Positions 22,683-30,405 of a DNA stretch of 32,046 nt are shown piece after piece. The stretch is from Bacteroidota bacterium (lineage in GTDB: Bacteria > Bacteroidota > Bacteroidia > Chitinophagales > Chitinophagaceae). The stretch's first letter is position 1. Every line of letters starts with the position of its first letter. Under the pieces are notes generated by a model. The model worked only from the letters and a program-made list of their open reading frames with translations, was not told the DNA's origin and made no database searches. Position numbers and translations under genes: made by a program. The stretch is taken from the NCBI GenBank assembly GCA_013287475.1, contig JABDDT010000035.1, positions 1-32,046 on the forward strand. The letters run 5' to 3'.

Positions 22683-24797
22683 TTAAATAATATTGCTTTT
22701 AGCAGAGAGCAGCATGGAGATTTTACTGTGGAGGTCCTCCGGACGGAAAGGTTTGGGTACAAATTCCATAAATCCTTTTGATAAAAGATCGGCGCGGATA
22801 TTATCATAAACAGCGGCCGTAAATGCAATGGCCGGCACGGCAGCATTTATTTTTTTTATTTCTCCCAGGGCGGTAATGCCGTCCATTTCAGGCATTTCCA
22901 GATCTATCAGAATCAGGTCGAATGTATGTTGGGAAAACAGCTCCACGGCCTCCTTACCATTGTATGCTTCTTTTACTTCGATTCCCCATTTCTGAAGAAA
23001 ACGACGGGCAATAGACATATTGATAGCATTATCTTCAGCTACCAATACTTTGATACCAGGAAAAAGAGATAAATGTTTTACACGTTCTTCATTTATATAA
23101 CGCTTCCTGTTCTCATTGATGGCAAGCTTTAATGTAAAATGAAAAGTAGAGCCCCTGCCCTCTTCGCTTTCGACTTGTAATTCGCCATGAAACAGATTGA
23201 CCAGTTTCTTAGTGATGGACAATCCAAGTCCTGTTCCTCCGTATTTCCGGGTAGTATCTACATCTGCCTGTGTGAAACTTTCAAATATTTCCTGTTGCTT
23301 ATTGGAAGGAATGCCAATACCGGTATCCTTTACCATGAATTGAATGGTCGCTTTCTGACTGGTTGAAAATATCTTTTTCGCTACAACAGTAATTTCACCA
23401 TAATGGGTGAATTTGATAGCATTGGAAAGCAGGTTACTGAATACCTGGTTCAACCGGGTTTCATCTGTCATCACTTCGATATCCAGACTGTCGTATTCCA
23501 TTTTGAAACCAAGGTTCTTCGCATGTGCCTGTGCTGAGAACTGGAGATTTATCTTCTCGAGAAATTTTTTCAGATCTACCGGATGTTCTCCCAATTGCAG
23601 TTTTCCAACTTCAATTTTACCAAAGTCAAGGATCTCATTGATGAGCATCATCATGTGCTCGGATGAATATTTCAGAATATCGAGATGAGACTTCTGATCA
23701 GGCAGATAGTCTTCCTGCAGCAATAAATTTGAAGTTCCAATGATCCCGTTGAGCGGAGTGCGCAACTCATGACTCATATTGGAAAGAAAACGAGACTTAG
23801 CCTGAGATGCCACTTCGGCTTTTTGTTTGGCTTTCATCAGTTCAAACTGGGCGGTCTTTATTTCAGAAATATCCAGTATACTGATCTTCAAAAATCTTTT
23901 TCCAAAATCCAGGAAGGGTACAATATTTACGAATGCGAAAAAGGTTCTTTCTGCAGAAGTTAATGCCAGCTCTCCCTGCCAGTCTTTTGCCTGTTCAGTA
24001 GAAAGATTCAATTCAATTGTTTTGAATAACTTGATATGTTCGCTGGTGAACCAGTCTTCGATGGCCGTACCTTCTATTTCTTTTTTATTTTTTATGTGCA
24101 GGAGTTCACAGGCTCTGTTATTACAACCGATGATTTTACGGCTTTCTGAATCCATGATCAGCACACCATCCAGGGAAGTATTATATATAGTATCTACAAA
24201 ATGCTTTTCTTTCAAAATCGCTTCTTCGTGGTCACGGTTAACACGGAAAATAAAATAAGAGAAAAAAGTAGTCAGGGTTAGAGAGATCGCCAGGTTAGAA
24301 CTGTACAATCGTGTGAACATTCCGGCTATCCGGACCTGGTAATAATTTTCAAAGGGACTAAGGTTCAAACAAATCAGTACAGAGATGATGGTAATAAGGT
24401 AAACAAATTTCAGCTCTGTGAAATTTCTTTTCACATCAATCACCAGGGTCATTACGAGGAAGTATGGAAAATAGAGCAGGTACTCGCCTGCACGTAATCC
24501 TTCCATATAATTCATAACAATCAGATAGAGATTGAGATTGACGATGGCTATGATACGTGCCAGTTCAAATCTTTTCTTGGAATTAAGATGAAAGGCAAGG
24601 ATAAAAATATAACCTGCTGAAAGATTTACCAGTGCACTTATATATAGACTTAAAGTAAAATAACTGACTACTGAAAGAAGAGTACCGCAAAGGGTAAGAA
24701 ATATGAACTGATTGAACCTGATTATTTTCTTCCGTTGGGAAAGAGTATTAGCCGGATCTAATCCCGAATATACAATATCCTGATAGACAGACCACAA
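22683..24797 (-). CDS. Hybrid sensor histidine kinase with C-terminal receiver
   Basis: A 704-aa inner-membrane hybrid kinase. Residues about 25-180 hold five or six membrane helices with only short loops, so it has no large periplasmic sensor and probably senses a membrane-borne or intracellular signal. A PAS domain (about 185-300, DGVLIMDSESRKIIGCNNRACELL) is followed by a short coiled coil. HisKA has His343 in SNMSHELRTPLNG. The ATPase domain shows the N box NQVFSNLLSNAIKF, then DTGIGIP and GTGLGLSI. The receiver (about 580-700) has its phospho-acceptor Asp632 in LILIDLEMPEMDG and the conserved FVPKPF lysine. It is divergent from an HPt-LytTR pair 113 bp away. The expected route is His343 to Asp632 to the HPt protein to the LytTR regulator. 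Confidence 0.93.
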   Translation of the reverse strand: MWSVYQDIVYSGLDPANTLSQRKKIIRFNQFIFLTLCGTLLSVVSYFTLSLYISALVNLSAGYIFILAFHLNSKKRFELARIIAIVNLNLYLIVMNYMEGLRAGEYLLYFPYFLVMTLVIDVKRNFTELKFVYLITIISVLICLNLSPFENYYQVRIAGMFTRLYSSNLAISLTLTTFFSYFIFRVNRDHEEAILKEKHFVDTIYNTSLDGVLIMDSESRKIIGCNNRACELLHIKNKKEIEGTAIEDWFTSEHIKLFKTIELNLSTEQAKDWQGELALTSAERTFFAFVNIVPFLDFGKRFLKISILDISEIKTAQFELMKAKQKAEVASQAKSRFLSNMSHELRTPLNGIIGTSNLLLQEDYLPDQKSHLDILKYSSEHMMMLINEILDFGKIEVGKLQLGEHPVDLKKFLEKINLQFSAQAHAKNLGFKMEYDSLDIEVMTDETRLNQVFSNLLSNAIKFTHYGEITVVAKKIFSTSQKATIQFMVKDTGIGIPSNKQQEIFESFTQADVDTTRKYGGTGLGLSITKKLVNLFHGELQVESEEGRGSTFHFTLKLAINENRKRYINEERVKHLSLFPGIKVLVAEDNAINMSIARRFLQKWGIEVKEAYNGKEAVELFSQHTFDLILIDLEMPEMDGITALGEIKKINAAVPAIAFTAAVYDNIRADLLSKGFMEFVPKPFRPEDLHSKISMLLSAKSNII

Positions 24798-24866
24798 AAT
24801 GGGCGATAGGCGGGATTTCAGGGAGGGTATCAGATGAAATTATTTGAATATTAAAACGCGGCAGGC

Positions 24867-24880
24867 ATAATAATTATTAT
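24867..24880. promoter_or_regulatory. AT-only palindrome in the kinase/HPt divergent spacer
   Basis: A perfect 14-bp palindrome, ATAATAATTATTAT, lies at the middle of the 113-bp spacer, flanked by AACGC (24855-24859) and GCGTT (24886-24890). The symmetric layout suits a shared operator, but an AT-only palindrome in an AT-rich spacer may be chance. Confidence 0.3.
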
Positions 24881-24910
24881 TTAAAGCGTTAATATAAATG
24901 AATCCATAAC

Positions 24911-25315
24911 ATGAATCACCTGAAAACAGCTAATGCATTCGTTTTCAACGCCGAAATAGACGCGAATTACCTTAATAGCCTCTACGGCGATGACTATAAC
25001 TACATGCAGGAAGTATTCAATACTGTCCTGGATGAATATGTATCATTAACCGATAATATTGAATTCAGTCATTCTTCCGGCAACCTTGCAGCATTAAAAG
25101 CATCTGTTCATAAAATCAAACCAGTATTTGGATTCGTGGGACTCACCTCCGTTCAACAGCAATGCCAGCAATTTGAACAAATCTGCAGCACGGTCAGTTC
25201 ACCCGATCAACTCTCAGGTGAATTTGAAGCATTAAAAAACAAAATATTTCAGAGCAAACTACTTATAGAAGAAGAAAAGAAAAAATTGGAACTGTTTAAT
25301 AGCAATTGCTCATGA
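24911..25315 (+). CDS. HPt domain phosphotransfer protein
   Basis: A 134-aa stand-alone histidine phosphotransfer protein. It is all-helical in appearance and carries the HPt signature ALKASVHKIKPVFGFVGL, with His67 as the phospho-acceptor. FEQICS and a charged C-terminal helix complete the four-helix bundle. It is cytoplasmic. It overlaps the LytTR regulator gene by 4 bp (ATGA), and the hybrid kinase is divergent 113 bp upstream. This context makes it the shuttle between the kinase's receiver and the LytTR receiver. The identification rests on one short motif and on the strong context. Confidence 0.8.
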   Translation: MNHLKTANAFVFNAEIDANYLNSLYGDDYNYMQEVFNTVLDEYVSLTDNIEFSHSSGNLAALKASVHKIKPVFGFVGLTSVQQQCQQFEQICSTVSSPDQLSGEFEALKNKIFQSKLLIEEEKKKLELFNSNCS

Positions 25316-26004
25316 GTCTCAGCTGTATAATTGTGGAAGATCTGCAGGTAGCCGCGAATTACCTTAAGAACTGCTGTGAAAAAAGCGGACAGGTTGAAGT
25401 CAGGGGGCATTTTAGCAATGTCACTGATGCGCTTTCATTTCTTAACAGTAATACGGTGGATCTGATATTTCTCGACGTGGAAATGCCCGGCGCCAATGGT
25501 TTTGAATTGCTAGATCAAATAGCATTTTCGCCGAAAGTTATTCTTACAACCGCCAAATCGGAATATGCTTACAATGCATTTCAGTATAATGTTTCTGATT
25601 ATCTGATGAAACCTTTTACTTACCAGCGATTCATGGAGGCTTTACAGAAAATTCAACCTTCTAAAGAAACTATTTCTACCAATAGCGCTTCAGACCATAT
25701 TTATATCAAAACAGATGGCAAATTGATAAGGCTGAACAACGATGCTATTTTATATATTGAAAGTATGGGCGACTATGTAAAGTTTGTTACTATGGATGGC
25801 AAGAAATATATTACCCATAATACCATTAAAAATCTCGAGGAAAAAGTAAGTAAACAGCACTTCCTCAAAGTGCATCGTTCCTATATCGTTAACCTCCATA
25901 AAATCGACGATATGCGGGAAAATCTTTTATTCATCAAGGGAAATGAAATTCCTGTCAGCAAGGCCAATAAAGCTGATGTTTTCAGAAGGTTGAATATTGT
26001 GTAA
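25312..26004 (+). CDS. LytTR-family response regulator
   Basis: Response regulator of 230 aa. I use the ATG at 25312, which overlaps the HPt stop as ATGA; a TTG at 25306 would add two residues only. The receiver (residues 1-118) has the acidic pair in IIVED, phospho-acceptor Asp55 in LIFLDVEMPGANG, the Thr of ILTTAKSEYAYNAF and Lys of YLMKPF. The C-terminal LytTR DNA-binding domain (about 130-228) shows DHIYIKTDGKLIRLNNDAILYIE, GDYVKF, the FLKVHRSYIVNL hallmark and PVSKANK. Such regulators usually bind pairs of direct repeats about 21 bp apart. Its target genes are unknown. Its stop codon is the first triplet of heptad array F. Confidence 0.93.
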   Translation: MSLSCIIVEDLQVAANYLKNCCEKSGQVEVRGHFSNVTDALSFLNSNTVDLIFLDVEMPGANGFELLDQIAFSPKVILTTAKSEYAYNAFQYNVSDYLMKPFTYQRFMEALQKIQPSKETISTNSASDHIYIKTDGKLIRLNNDAILYIESMGDYVKFVTMDGKKYITHNTIKNLEEKVSKQHFLKVHRSYIVNLHKIDDMRENLLFIKGNEIPVSKANKADVFRRLNIV

Positions 26005-26035
26005 GCCTAAAGCTTAAAGCCCAAAGCCTAAAGCC
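26002..26035 (-). repeat. Heptad tandem repeat array F (GGCTTTA type)
   Basis: A 6-bp TAAGCC followed by four 7-bp units (TAAAGCT, TAAAGCC, CAAAGCC, TAAAGCC), read on the - strand as GGCTTTA-type words. The stop codon of the LytTR gene (26002-26004) is the start of the array. It shares the unit with array I near scpB. Confidence 0.88.
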
Positions 26036-26070
26036 TAAAACTACTTTTTGGAGATCGATCAATGATCAAA

Positions 26071-26117
26071 GGTCAACGGTTATCGGTCAACGGTTATCGG
26101 TTATCGGCTATCGGTCC
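26071..26117 (+). repeat. Heptad tandem repeat array G (GGTTATC/GGTCAAC)
   Basis: Six full units in phase plus a partial one: GGTCAAC and GGTTATC alternate twice, then GGTTATC and GGCTATC. The array runs into the 3' end of the convergent M1 peptidase gene; the TAG stop and the last two codons (Asp-Arg) are made of repeat sequence. The 103-bp spacer thus carries a different heptad array at each gene end. Confidence 0.92.
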
Positions 26118-28084
26118 TTCATAATCCATTCGTTGTTTTTTCTATCAGCATCCGGCAATTCTTTATTGGGATCCAGGATTACTTTATCAATCTTTCCTGT
26201 GGACGCATATTTGAGTGTCCATACTCCTCCTCTTTGCCATATTTCCACGGGCAATTGAACAATGGCTGAATCGCCATTTGTCTGAATGATTTTCAAACTT
26301 ACCGGCATGATCATTTTACCTCTGTTCTCAATGGTTATCAGGATACCTTTTGACGAATCATTGTCTACATATTTTACATCAGACAATGCCTGGTCCAGCG
26401 TCCAGGTAGTAAAAAACCATTCTTTCCAGAACCAGTTCAAATCTTCACCTGCAGTGCTATTCATGCAATGAAAGAAGTCGTTGGGTGTGGGGTGCTTAAA
26501 TGCCCAGTACTCGGTGTATTTCCTGAATGCATAATCAAAACGGTCTTTTCCTAAAATCACATTGCGCAGTAAAATCAATCCAAAGGCAGTTTTACCATAG
26601 TATTGTCCATAGTCGGTCAAGGCCATTGCTTCCGGTACCATCATAAGCGGGTCTTTATACCTCCGCAAGGTTGCCGGATCAAGCATACTAAAGATTCTTC
26701 GGCTTGTCATCGGATCTTTGGCAAACTCGCCATTGTTGAAAATAAGTGAAGCCTGATAATTTATAAATGTGTTGAATCCCTCATCCTGCCACATATATTT
26801 TCTTTCATTGGAACCGACAATCATTGGAAACCAGTTATGTCCGATTTCATGTGTAACGAGATTCCATAGAAATGCCTTTTGTGCGCTGTATTCATTGAAA
26901 ATAATTCCCGGATATTCCATACCTGTTACTGATCCTCCTACATTTACCGCTGTATTCCAGGGATATTCAAAATAATTTTTTGAATATATTTCTATACTGT
27001 TTTTTAAGTATTCCGTTCCCCGGGAATACCCGTTATCGCCAGCGCTTTCCTCCGGATAAGCGGACATGGCAATTGCCTTGCGGCCTGAAGGAAGGTTAAT
27101 CCTGGCGGCGTCCCACACAAACGCTTTTGAAGCTGTCCATGCAACATCGCGGCTATTCTTCATGATAAAATGCCAGGTAAGGTTTCCTTTGGCAAGGGGC
27201 CGGACAGAAGGCTTTCCAATTTCATCCTGACTGATTATTGAAACAGTTTTATCAGATATTGCTGCAGATGAAATTCTTTTTATTTCTCCGGTAGTTAATA
27301 CTTCGGAAGCATTTTGCAAATCGCCGGAACCGAATACAATCATTTCCGCAGGTACAGTAATATAATAGTCGAAATTTCCATATTCACAATAGAATTCACC
27401 CAGTCCCATATAAGGCAAAGTGTTCCATCCTTCCACATCATCATATACACACATGCGCGGATACCATTGTGCAATTTCATATATCTCTCCTTTTTTTGCA
27501 TGCATTCTTCCCATGCGGTCAGCACCGTGACTCGGAATCGCAAAATTGTAATTTACTCTGACGGATATCTTATCGCCTTTTGGTAAAAGCGGATTATGTA
27601 AACGAATCTGCATTCTGGTATCAGATATCACCGGCTGAACATTGTACGACTTACCCGCATAAGTGACGGATACAAGACCAATATGATAGCCTCCCAGGTT
27701 AAATTTTCTTACATCAAACCTGTCACCGGAAACAGGCGTAGCAGCTGCACCTCTTGATGCAGGATCAAAAAGATTCTGATCTAACTGGAGCCATAAATAG
27801 TCCAGTTTATCAGGGCTGTTATTGGTATAAGAAATAACTACATCGCCTGTAATACTGGTATCTTTTTCACTTAAAGTAGCATGTATCAGATAGCTGGCGT
27901 TGTTTTGCCAATACAGAGGACCCGGCATTCCACTTGCTGAGCGAAAGGCATTTACAGCATCCGGGTTAAAATTTTGCAGGAAAAAATCCCGCTTGTTATA
28001 AAGCAAACTATCCTTTTGTTCATTTTGACCAAATAAAATATTCAAACTCATCAAAAGAAAACTCAGTAATAATCCTTTTTTCAT
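26108..28084 (-). CDS. M1-family zinc metallopeptidase, exported
   Basis: A 658-aa aminopeptidase-type enzyme. Residues 1-19 are a signal peptide ([20 protein letters not shown]). A beta-rich N-terminal domain occupies about residues 55-300. The catalytic thermolysin-like domain follows: VTGMEYPG stands where aminopeptidases have GAMEN; the zinc site is His412-Glu413-x-x-His416 (HEIGHNWFP) with Glu435 18 residues later (DEGFNTF); and the tyrosine of YYGKTAFG is a candidate transition-state residue. The change from GAMEN to GMEYP is usual in this Bacteroidota branch as I recall it and may alter N-terminal recognition. No M1 C-terminal HEAT-like domain is present; a beta domain ends the protein. 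It is probably periplasmic or surface-exposed and used for peptide scavenging. Its last codons and stop are embedded in heptad array G. Confidence 0.9.
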   Translation of the reverse strand: MKKGLLLSFLLMSLNILFGQNEQKDSLLYNKRDFFLQNFNPDAVNAFRSASGMPGPLYWQNNASYLIHATLSEKDTSITGDVVISYTNNSPDKLDYLWLQLDQNLFDPASRGAAATPVSGDRFDVRKFNLGGYHIGLVSVTYAGKSYNVQPVISDTRMQIRLHNPLLPKGDKISVRVNYNFAIPSHGADRMGRMHAKKGEIYEIAQWYPRMCVYDDVEGWNTLPYMGLGEFYCEYGNFDYYITVPAEMIVFGSGDLQNASEVLTTGEIKRISSAAISDKTVSIISQDEIGKPSVRPLAKGNLTWHFIMKNSRDVAWTASKAFVWDAARINLPSGRKAIAMSAYPEESAGDNGYSRGTEYLKNSIEIYSKNYFEYPWNTAVNVGGSVTGMEYPGIIFNEYSAQKAFLWNLVTHEIGHNWFPMIVGSNERKYMWQDEGFNTFINYQASLIFNNGEFAKDPMTSRRIFSMLDPATLRRYKDPLMMVPEAMALTDYGQYYGKTAFGLILLRNVILGKDRFDYAFRKYTEYWAFKHPTPNDFFHCMNSTAGEDLNWFWKEWFFTTWTLDQALSDVKYVDNDSSKGILITIENRGKMIMPVSLKIIQTNGDSAIVQLPVEIWQRGGVWTLKYASTGKIDKVILDPNKELPDADRKNNEWIMKDR

Positions 28085-28244
28085 ATCATAGTTTTAATTG
28101 ACAAAATACCCGCTCAGCCTTTCTCATAATTACTCCAAAGAATAATAAGCAATGGCAGACACAAAATATATCTAAGATCAGTAAAAGTTCTTGATTTGAA
28201 TACTTTGAAGTTTCCTTATAAAGGACAAATAAACCATTCATCCA

Positions 28245-28260
28245 TAAGGGTTTACCCTTA
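28245..28260. promoter_or_regulatory. Perfect dyad TAAGGGT-TT-ACCCTTA
   Basis: A 16-bp inverted repeat 160 bp upstream of the M1 peptidase ATG. Related GGT-T(n)-ACC words follow at about 28289-28301 and 28311-28320, so the spacer may hold a cluster of operator-like sites for the peptidase gene or for the RNA candidate. Confidence 0.4.
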
Positions 28261-28360
28261 GATACAGGACATTAAAACCCATCTATCGTGGTTTTTTACC
28301 CAAAAATCGAAGGTTTTACCTACCCGGTCGAATAAGTTAAAGAAAGCGTGAAAGGCTTTG

Positions 28361-28368
28361 CATCTTTG
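28361..28368 (+). promoter_or_regulatory. Possible -7 element for the non-coding RNA candidate
   Basis: CATCTTTG is one base off TAnnTTTG and sits in a TTTGCATCTTTGTA context much like the candidate at 3544. It would start a + strand transcript near 28375. No clear -33 TTG was seen at the right distance. Confidence 0.35.
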
Positions 28369-28421
28369 TATTGTTGAAGCGCGCGAATGATCTGATCCGA
28401 TGAAACCCGAAAATCCTAACC

Positions 28422-28501
28422 GAGAAAAACCGAACTGAATCCTAAGAAAACCGAAAGAATCCGAACTGAGAAAAACCGAACCGAATCCTAAGAAAACCGA
28501 A
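28422..28501 (+). repeat. Direct repeat of 34 nt, two copies, inside the RNA candidate
   Basis: Copies at 28422-28455 and 28468-28501 start with GAGAAAAACCGAAC and end with CCTAAGAAAACCGAA. They differ at a single base (T at 28436, C at 28482) and are spaced 46 bp start to start. The CCGAA word occurs seven times between about 28406 and 28501. Confidence 0.9.
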
Positions 28502-28688
28502 TAACTGATCAGACCATTAGAAGATATTAAACCTATGAAAACGAATCCAATACCTTAGAAAAAACGTTGACGATCCCTGAACCCTTATCCTTTTTGAAAA
28601 CCGAACGAAATCCAATGTCGAAAAACTCTGAAATCTGTACCTTTTCTTGACGGAAAACTAAAATTTGATGACTCTTAAACAGATTTAG

Positions 28689-28717
28689 ACGGCCACCTTA
28701 TGGTGGCTGTTTTTTTT
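28689..28717 (+). terminator. Strong intrinsic terminator, + strand
   Basis: ACGGCCACC (28689-28697), loop TTAT, GGTGGCTGT (28702-28710), then seven T (28711-28717). The stem is 9 bp with one G-U pair. On the - strand no T run follows the hairpin, so it does not serve the C1 peptidase gene, whose stop codon overlaps the T run. Confidence 0.85.
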
Positions 28718-30323
28718 ATTTATTTACCTCAACTATACAAGCTACAATACGGTTACTATTTTCGTCCCCTTTAAAATGAATATTGCCTTTTGAAGAAAGA
28801 TCAGCCTGGATGAACCGGGTAGACGATCCAAGAGCAGAACGGAGTCTTTCTCCATAATCTTCTGATTTATTCAAGCTGATTTTTTCATTAAGCGAACTCC
28901 AGTTTAAACTGTCTTTACTTACTACCACACCCATTATATCTTTAGTACCAATACTATCCGGTTCCATACTTTTATCTTTCGGGAATAAACGGTATCCTGC
29001 TATTCCACAAAAAGGAGAATATTTAGTTTTTGTGGGATCGTCTGAACGCGGATAAGGAAACAATGTGTAGCTGCTTCCATCTGTTTCTTTTCCGAATACA
29101 TAAATAAAACATTCGGATTCATTCCGAATTTCCATTTTAAACCTGGTGCCTGCTTTTATAGCTTCTGTCGTTTCGAATACATAATCAGAAGTTTTTTTCA
29201 ATTGAATATAATTGCCGGAAACAGTTTTCTTTCCATTAAAACTAACCTGTACCAAGCCTACTTCGCATTCAAATGGTCTGTTTGCTGCAGCCCCTACTGC
29301 AGGCATTGCTTCAAGTCCGTATGCTTCTCTTACAAAGTATTTGAAAACATTGTAATTGACCCATGCAAAACCATTGTTGCCCCATTGCGGCCCCCAGCTG
29401 TTCATAATCAGAAAAGCTCCTCCGTATTTCGCGTCATCATATCCGACAACACATTGGGCATGACCTCCGAATCCCATCATAGTTTTATCATCCTGATCGG
29501 GAATCCAGACATCTTTGCCCATCATAGGCTGCATGTAGCTACCACCCACCATCATTCCAATTACGACGGGAGCACCCTGTGAAAGATTTTCTTTTATTGC
29601 ACGTAAATCAATCTGGTCTGTCCGGTCACCTATAGTCAGTCTGTTTGAACCACGCATGCGAAATTTTCTGGCCTGATCCAATAATTGTTCATCGGGCTGG
29701 CGTTTACAATCCTGATCATTATAAGGAAATGCATCGTAAGGGACAGAACCCCGCTGGCTCATGAATTCCATGGCGTGGTTGATATAAGATCCGTCACATC
29801 CGTTCAGTCCGATCTGATTATATAAAAAAGCAGGACTGAATTTTAATGCATTTGGATCCGAGCCTGTTCTGACAGATTCCAAAATGGTTCGTGCACCGTA
29901 GGCGCTGCTCCAGGCCACACAACTTCCCTGTTTTCCCTGATCGCCCACTGCAGGTGCATATTTTTGCAGGTTGGCTGATTCAGGCAGCGGATTTTTATTA
30001 TCATCATCAGCAAGAGCTTCATATACTTTGGCCTTATCAAAAACACGCGGATCGAGAATACCCCCTGTTGCCAGTTGCTGAGCTTGCTGTGAGACTGAAG
30101 CAATATTACATCCGCCTCCGCGGCCTAATATAAAATATCCTGCAACTGCGAGTCCTATGATCAGAAGAAGACTTTTGGGTCCGCGTATAAGACCAAATAT
30201 TAGCGGAAGTAAACCAAAGAGTCCGCCACCACCGGATCCGCCACCTCCCCTGTCACCACCACCTTCAAAACCTCCGCCACTGTCGTCTGATTCAGCCGGA
30301 TCGTCTGTCATTCTTATAGGCAT
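28716..30323 (-). CDS. Membrane-anchored papain-like (C1) cysteine peptidase with DUF4384-like tail
   Basis: A 535-aa protein from the ATG at 30323 (MPIRMTDDPAESD); ATGs at 30365 and 30311 are alternatives. There is no signal peptide. A Gly-rich acidic stretch (about residues 12-35) leads to one or two hydrophobic helices (LFGLLPLIFGLIRGPKSLLLIIGLAVAGYFIL), an internal anchor. The C1 peptidase domain (about 110-350) has the oxyanion Gln129, catalytic Cys135 (GSCVAWS), His288 (GGHAQCVVGYDD) and Asn308 (MNSWGPQWG), so it should be active. There is no obvious pro-peptide. The C-terminal part (about 365-470) resembles DUF4384 (KMEIRNESECFIYVFGKETDGSSYTLFPYP), a beta domain found with caspase-like and surface proteins. 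Orientation and substrate are unknown. It is 82 bp downstream of lysA. Confidence 0.85.
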   Translation of the reverse strand: MPIRMTDDPAESDDSGGGFEGGGDRGGGGSGGGGLFGLLPLIFGLIRGPKSLLLIIGLAVAGYFILGRGGGCNIASVSQQAQQLATGGILDPRVFDKAKVYEALADDDNKNPLPESANLQKYAPAVGDQGKQGSCVAWSSAYGARTILESVRTGSDPNALKFSPAFLYNQIGLNGCDGSYINHAMEFMSQRGSVPYDAFPYNDQDCKRQPDEQLLDQARKFRMRGSNRLTIGDRTDQIDLRAIKENLSQGAPVVIGMMVGGSYMQPMMGKDVWIPDQDDKTMMGFGGHAQCVVGYDDAKYGGAFLIMNSWGPQWGNNGFAWVNYNVFKYFVREAYGLEAMPAVGAAANRPFECEVGLVQVSFNGKKTVSGNYIQLKKTSDYVFETTEAIKAGTRFKMEIRNESECFIYVFGKETDGSSYTLFPYPRSDDPTKTKYSPFCGIAGYRLFPKDKSMEPDSIGTKDIMGVVVSKDSLNWSSLNEKISLNKSEDYGERLRSALGSSTRFIQADLSSKGNIHFKGDENSNRIVACIVEVNK

Positions 30324-30405
30324 GTAAAATATTTTAGGATGAAGAATTGTGGAATTTAATTCCAAAACACCCTTAAAATAAATAAAGCACAGAAGATGAA
30401 AAAAT

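Larger units (their letters stand above)
28375..28717 (+). ncRNA. Candidate non-coding RNA, about 340 nt, ending in a strong terminator
   Basis: The 631-bp spacer 28085-28715 has no + strand ORF above 12 codons in this part, yet ends in a textbook intrinsic terminator pointing in the + direction. A possible -7 element precedes it. The first third contains an imperfect tandem repeat of A-rich CCGAA and AATCC words, including a 34-nt unit present twice with one mismatch. TCTGATC (28391-28397) can pair with GATCAGA (28507-28513), closing the repeat region as one large loop. It matches no RNA I know: there is no RNase P core motif and no tmRNA acceptor stem or tag. Its 3' end meets the 3' end of the convergent C1 peptidase gene. 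The start is inferred, and expression is not shown. Confidence 0.5.

Noticed and set aside
28422-28501. Direct repeats as a possible CRISPR array
   Set aside because: There are only two copies with a 12-nt gap that is itself repeat-like, and there are no spacers of uniform length and no cas genes.
28375-28717. tmRNA, RNase P RNA or 6S RNA
   Set aside because: No tRNA-like acceptor ends or tag reading frame, no conserved RNase P core, and no long 6S-like hairpin; the A-rich repeats do not fit.
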